From assembly GCF_007860185.1 (NCBI RefSeq), contig NZ_SJPY01000004.1:1-64000 (forward strand): 64,000 bases of DNA, given 5' to 3'. Both the position numbers and the translations under genes were made by a program. This stretch comes from Novipirellula aureliae (GTDB lineage Bacteria; Planctomycetota; Planctomycetia; Pirellulales; Pirellulaceae). How positions within the stretch are numbered: the stretch's first letter is position 1; every line of letters begins with the position of its first letter. Shown in pieces: positions 62,697 to 64,000 of this stretch. The notes under the pieces are model-generated. The model did not search any database. It saw only the letters and a program-made list of their open reading frames with translations, and was not told the DNA's origin.

Positions 62697-62808
62697 TCTG
62701 GAGTACACGCGGTGTTTGGAATACACGCGGTGTTTGGAATACACGCGGTGTCTGGAATACGCGCGGTGTCTGGAATACGCGCGGTGTCTGGAGTACGCGC
62801 GGTGTCTA
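62697..62808. repeat. Tandem repeat, 18-bp unit, six copies
   Basis: TCTGGARTACRCGCGGTG and TTTGGAATACACGCGGTG follow each other six times without gaps. The unit is a multiple of three and an open frame runs through it, but it has no start signal or protein similarity, so it is not called as a gene. From 62809 to 63160 no gene is recognised. Confidence 0.9.
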
Positions 62809-63160
62809 ACTGTCAACCACTGAGTGACTGTTGTATCGATTCAAGCCAAGCAGCCAGCGAAGCGGAGGGAAGTTTTTGGCTTTGGCATGGAATCATCCAG
62901 CGTAGAGAGCGCGATTTTAGTAACGCCAAATACTCGTTCCGCCGTGTTGGCAACCATCCGGTATTCAAGCAGATCGCAGACGTTGGGTGCGGATCAAATG
63001 CAGGTCCTTTTACATACACGCATCATTGTTCTCTGTTTTGTTGGTAGCTGGTAGAATTGCGGGGTATCGAGCGGAAGTTCGGTCATCGCTCACGACAGCA
63101 GACGGTATCTGGCAATCGCCGTGCCAATCCGTGGCGAGATTAGCGGCGTCTCTTCGGACG

Positions 63161-63328
63161 TTGAGTTTTTACGAGTCTCGGAGAGACTCGGCTACTAGTT
63201 TTTATGAGTCTCGGGGAGACTCAGTTATGAGTTTTTACGAGTCTCGGAGAGACTCGGCTACTAGTTTTTATGAGTCTCGGGGAGACTCGGTTATGAGTTT
63301 TTACGAGTCTCGGAGAGACTCGGCTACT
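63161..63328. repeat. Tandem array of GAGTCTCGGAGAGACTC hairpins, 33-bp half-units
   Basis: ACGAGTCTCGGAGAGACTCG begins at 63171, 63237 and 63303 (period 66), alternating with TGAGTCTCGGGGAGACTC near 63204 and 63270; each is followed by GCTACTAGTTTTT or GTTATGAGTTTTT. Five hairpins in all. It ends 22 bases before the S41 peptidase start, so its last copies lie in the 5' leader or promoter region of that gene. Confidence 0.93.
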
Positions 63329-63349
63329 TTACAAAGGTTCTATTCCAAC

Positions 63350-64000
63350 ATGCCTCCTCGCAACCTGACCATTCTGATTATCGCGTTTCTCGCCTCCTCC
63401 GCTTGTTATGTCACCCACCGGCGTGCCAAGACAGCGATCATGGTTGGGGATGCGATGGAGATGATCAACAACTATTACGTGGACCCCGTGGAGGAAGACC
63501 AACTGCTTGTCGCGGCCATGAACGGGATGACATCGCTACTCGATCAAAATAGTGAGTACATCACGTCCGAGTACTATGAGTCGTTCCGCAATAGCATTCA
63601 GCAAGAATTCGCCGGTATTGGGATCTATGTGGACCAGCCAGTTGCGGGCGAACCGGTACGTATCATTACACCCTTGGTCGGGTCTCCGGCGATCAAAGCC
63701 GGCTTGCTACCCGCTGATCAGATCATTCGGGTCGATGGGCGAGACGTCTCTGAAATGAGCCTTGGGGAAGTCACCGCAGCGTTGAAAGGGGTGATTGGCA
63801 CGACCGTTGAGGTTCGCATCCGTCGCCGCAGCGGAGAAGACGGCGGTTGGAAGGAGATGGTGTTTACCGTCGAGCGAGCAACGATTGAGTTGGAATCGGT
63901 GATTGGATCGAGACGCGGCCCAAACGATGAGTGGATTTACCGACTCGAGGAAGACTCCACCATCGCCTACATCCGCCTGACCAGCTTTGGTGATCGGACG
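63350..64000 (+). CDS. S41 (C-terminal processing) peptidase with PDZ domain, partial
   Basis: The frame from the ATG at 63350 is open to the window end (217 residues). It begins MPPRNLTILIIAFLASSACY, a signal or membrane anchor, then MEMINNYYVDPVEEDQLLVA, the helical N-terminal part of Ctp-type proteases. A PDZ domain follows at about 80-165: FAGIGIYVDQPVAGEPVRII, GSPAIKAGLLPADQIIRVDG and SLGEVTAALKGVIGTTVEVR. The catalytic Ser-Lys part lies beyond the edge. AAAGG lies about 12 bases before the ATG. Confidence 0.9.
   Translation, partial: MPPRNLTILIIAFLASSACYVTHRRAKTAIMVGDAMEMINNYYVDPVEEDQLLVAAMNGMTSLLDQNSEYITSEYYESFRNSIQQEFAGIGIYVDQPVAGEPVRIITPLVGSPAIKAGLLPADQIIRVDGRDVSEMSLGEVTAALKGVIGTTVEVRIRRRSGEDGGWKEMVFTVERATIELESVIGSRRGPNDEWIYRLEEDSTIAYIRLTSFGDRT

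Noticed and set aside
62813-63054. Two small opposite-strand frames (68 and 76 residues)
   Set aside because: They overlap each other, have no motif, and sit between two repeat arrays; neither can be supported.
1-64000. tRNA, rRNA or riboswitch genes
   Set aside because: I looked for cloverleaf-like segments with a GTTCRANNC arm and for long conserved leaders and found none that I could defend; a covariance-model scan would be needed to exclude them.

Overview
The window looks like a chromosome segment of a marine planctomycete of the Rhodopirellula/Pirellula type. The reasons are a 1329-residue secreted protein with an N-terminal LEKLESRQLL-type motif, cadherin-like repeats and a dockerin-like end; a Tat-exported Gfo/Idh/MocA oxidoreductase; a bidomain sucrose-phosphate synthase beside an amylosucrase; a DUF5117-type zinc metalloprotease; and many dispersed intergenic repeats. 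This is inference from gene content only; no 16S gene or other taxonomic marker is present.

Layout. 0-0.25 kb: right end of an IS1380-type insertion sequence, cut by the window edge. 0.4-9 kb (minus strand): membrane-anchored MutS-like ATPase, polytopic membrane protein, EamA transporter, alpha/beta hydrolase, flotillin-like FloA and a YihY/BrkB membrane protein. 9-13.2 kb (minus): pnp, rpsO and cysC. 13.7-20.7 kb (plus): a sucrose cluster of fructokinase, sucrose-phosphate synthase with a fused HAD domain, amylosucrase, sucrose-phosphatase and a transporter. 20.9-34.3 kb: housekeeping and unlinked genes (FliN-like, NRDE/TANGO2, inositol-phosphatase, metalloprotease, DHOD-like, nitronate-monooxygenase-like, CYTH, thioredoxin-like, lspA, threonine synthase). 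34.9-49.4 kb: a surface-glycan locus. It starts with an exported prenyltransferase-repeat protein, then a decayed ABC-2 permease fragment, an intact Wzm/Wzt-type exporter, a cytoplasmic alpha/alpha-toroid-like protein, three methyltransferase-like proteins, a cupin, a DegT aminotransferase and five glycosyltransferases. From 37.2 to 47.5 kb the genes lie on one strand and many overlap by 1-20 bases. 49.5-62.4 kb: RtcB, a 1-kb foldback-rich spacer, a small hypothetical gene, an HNH-like gene remnant, the giant surface protein, an exonuclease-BRCT protein, a zinc-type dehydrogenase, the Tat oxidoreductase and an HTH protein. 62.4-64 kb: repeats, then the start of an S41 PDZ peptidase that runs off the window.

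How the parts fit. The 13.7-20.7 kb genes can make sucrose (synthase plus phosphatase) and convert it into alpha-glucan plus fructose (amylosucrase), with fructokinase recycling the fructose. The 37-49 kb genes can assemble, methylate and export an ABC-transported polysaccharide.

The least ordinary structure lies between the genes. A 257-bp foldback element at 51332-51588 has 14-bp inverted ends, a 4-bp CTAA duplication on both sides, and ends that resemble the end of the IS1380-type element at the left edge, so it looks like a non-autonomous element (MITE). A second dispersed family (about 90-140 bp, ends like GTGCTTTGTCAC) occurs five times. A third family built on the hairpin core GTCTCTCCGAGAC forms tandem arrays at three places with three different periods. 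A heptanucleotide array abuts the cysC start codon. No tRNA, rRNA or CRISPR array was recognised.
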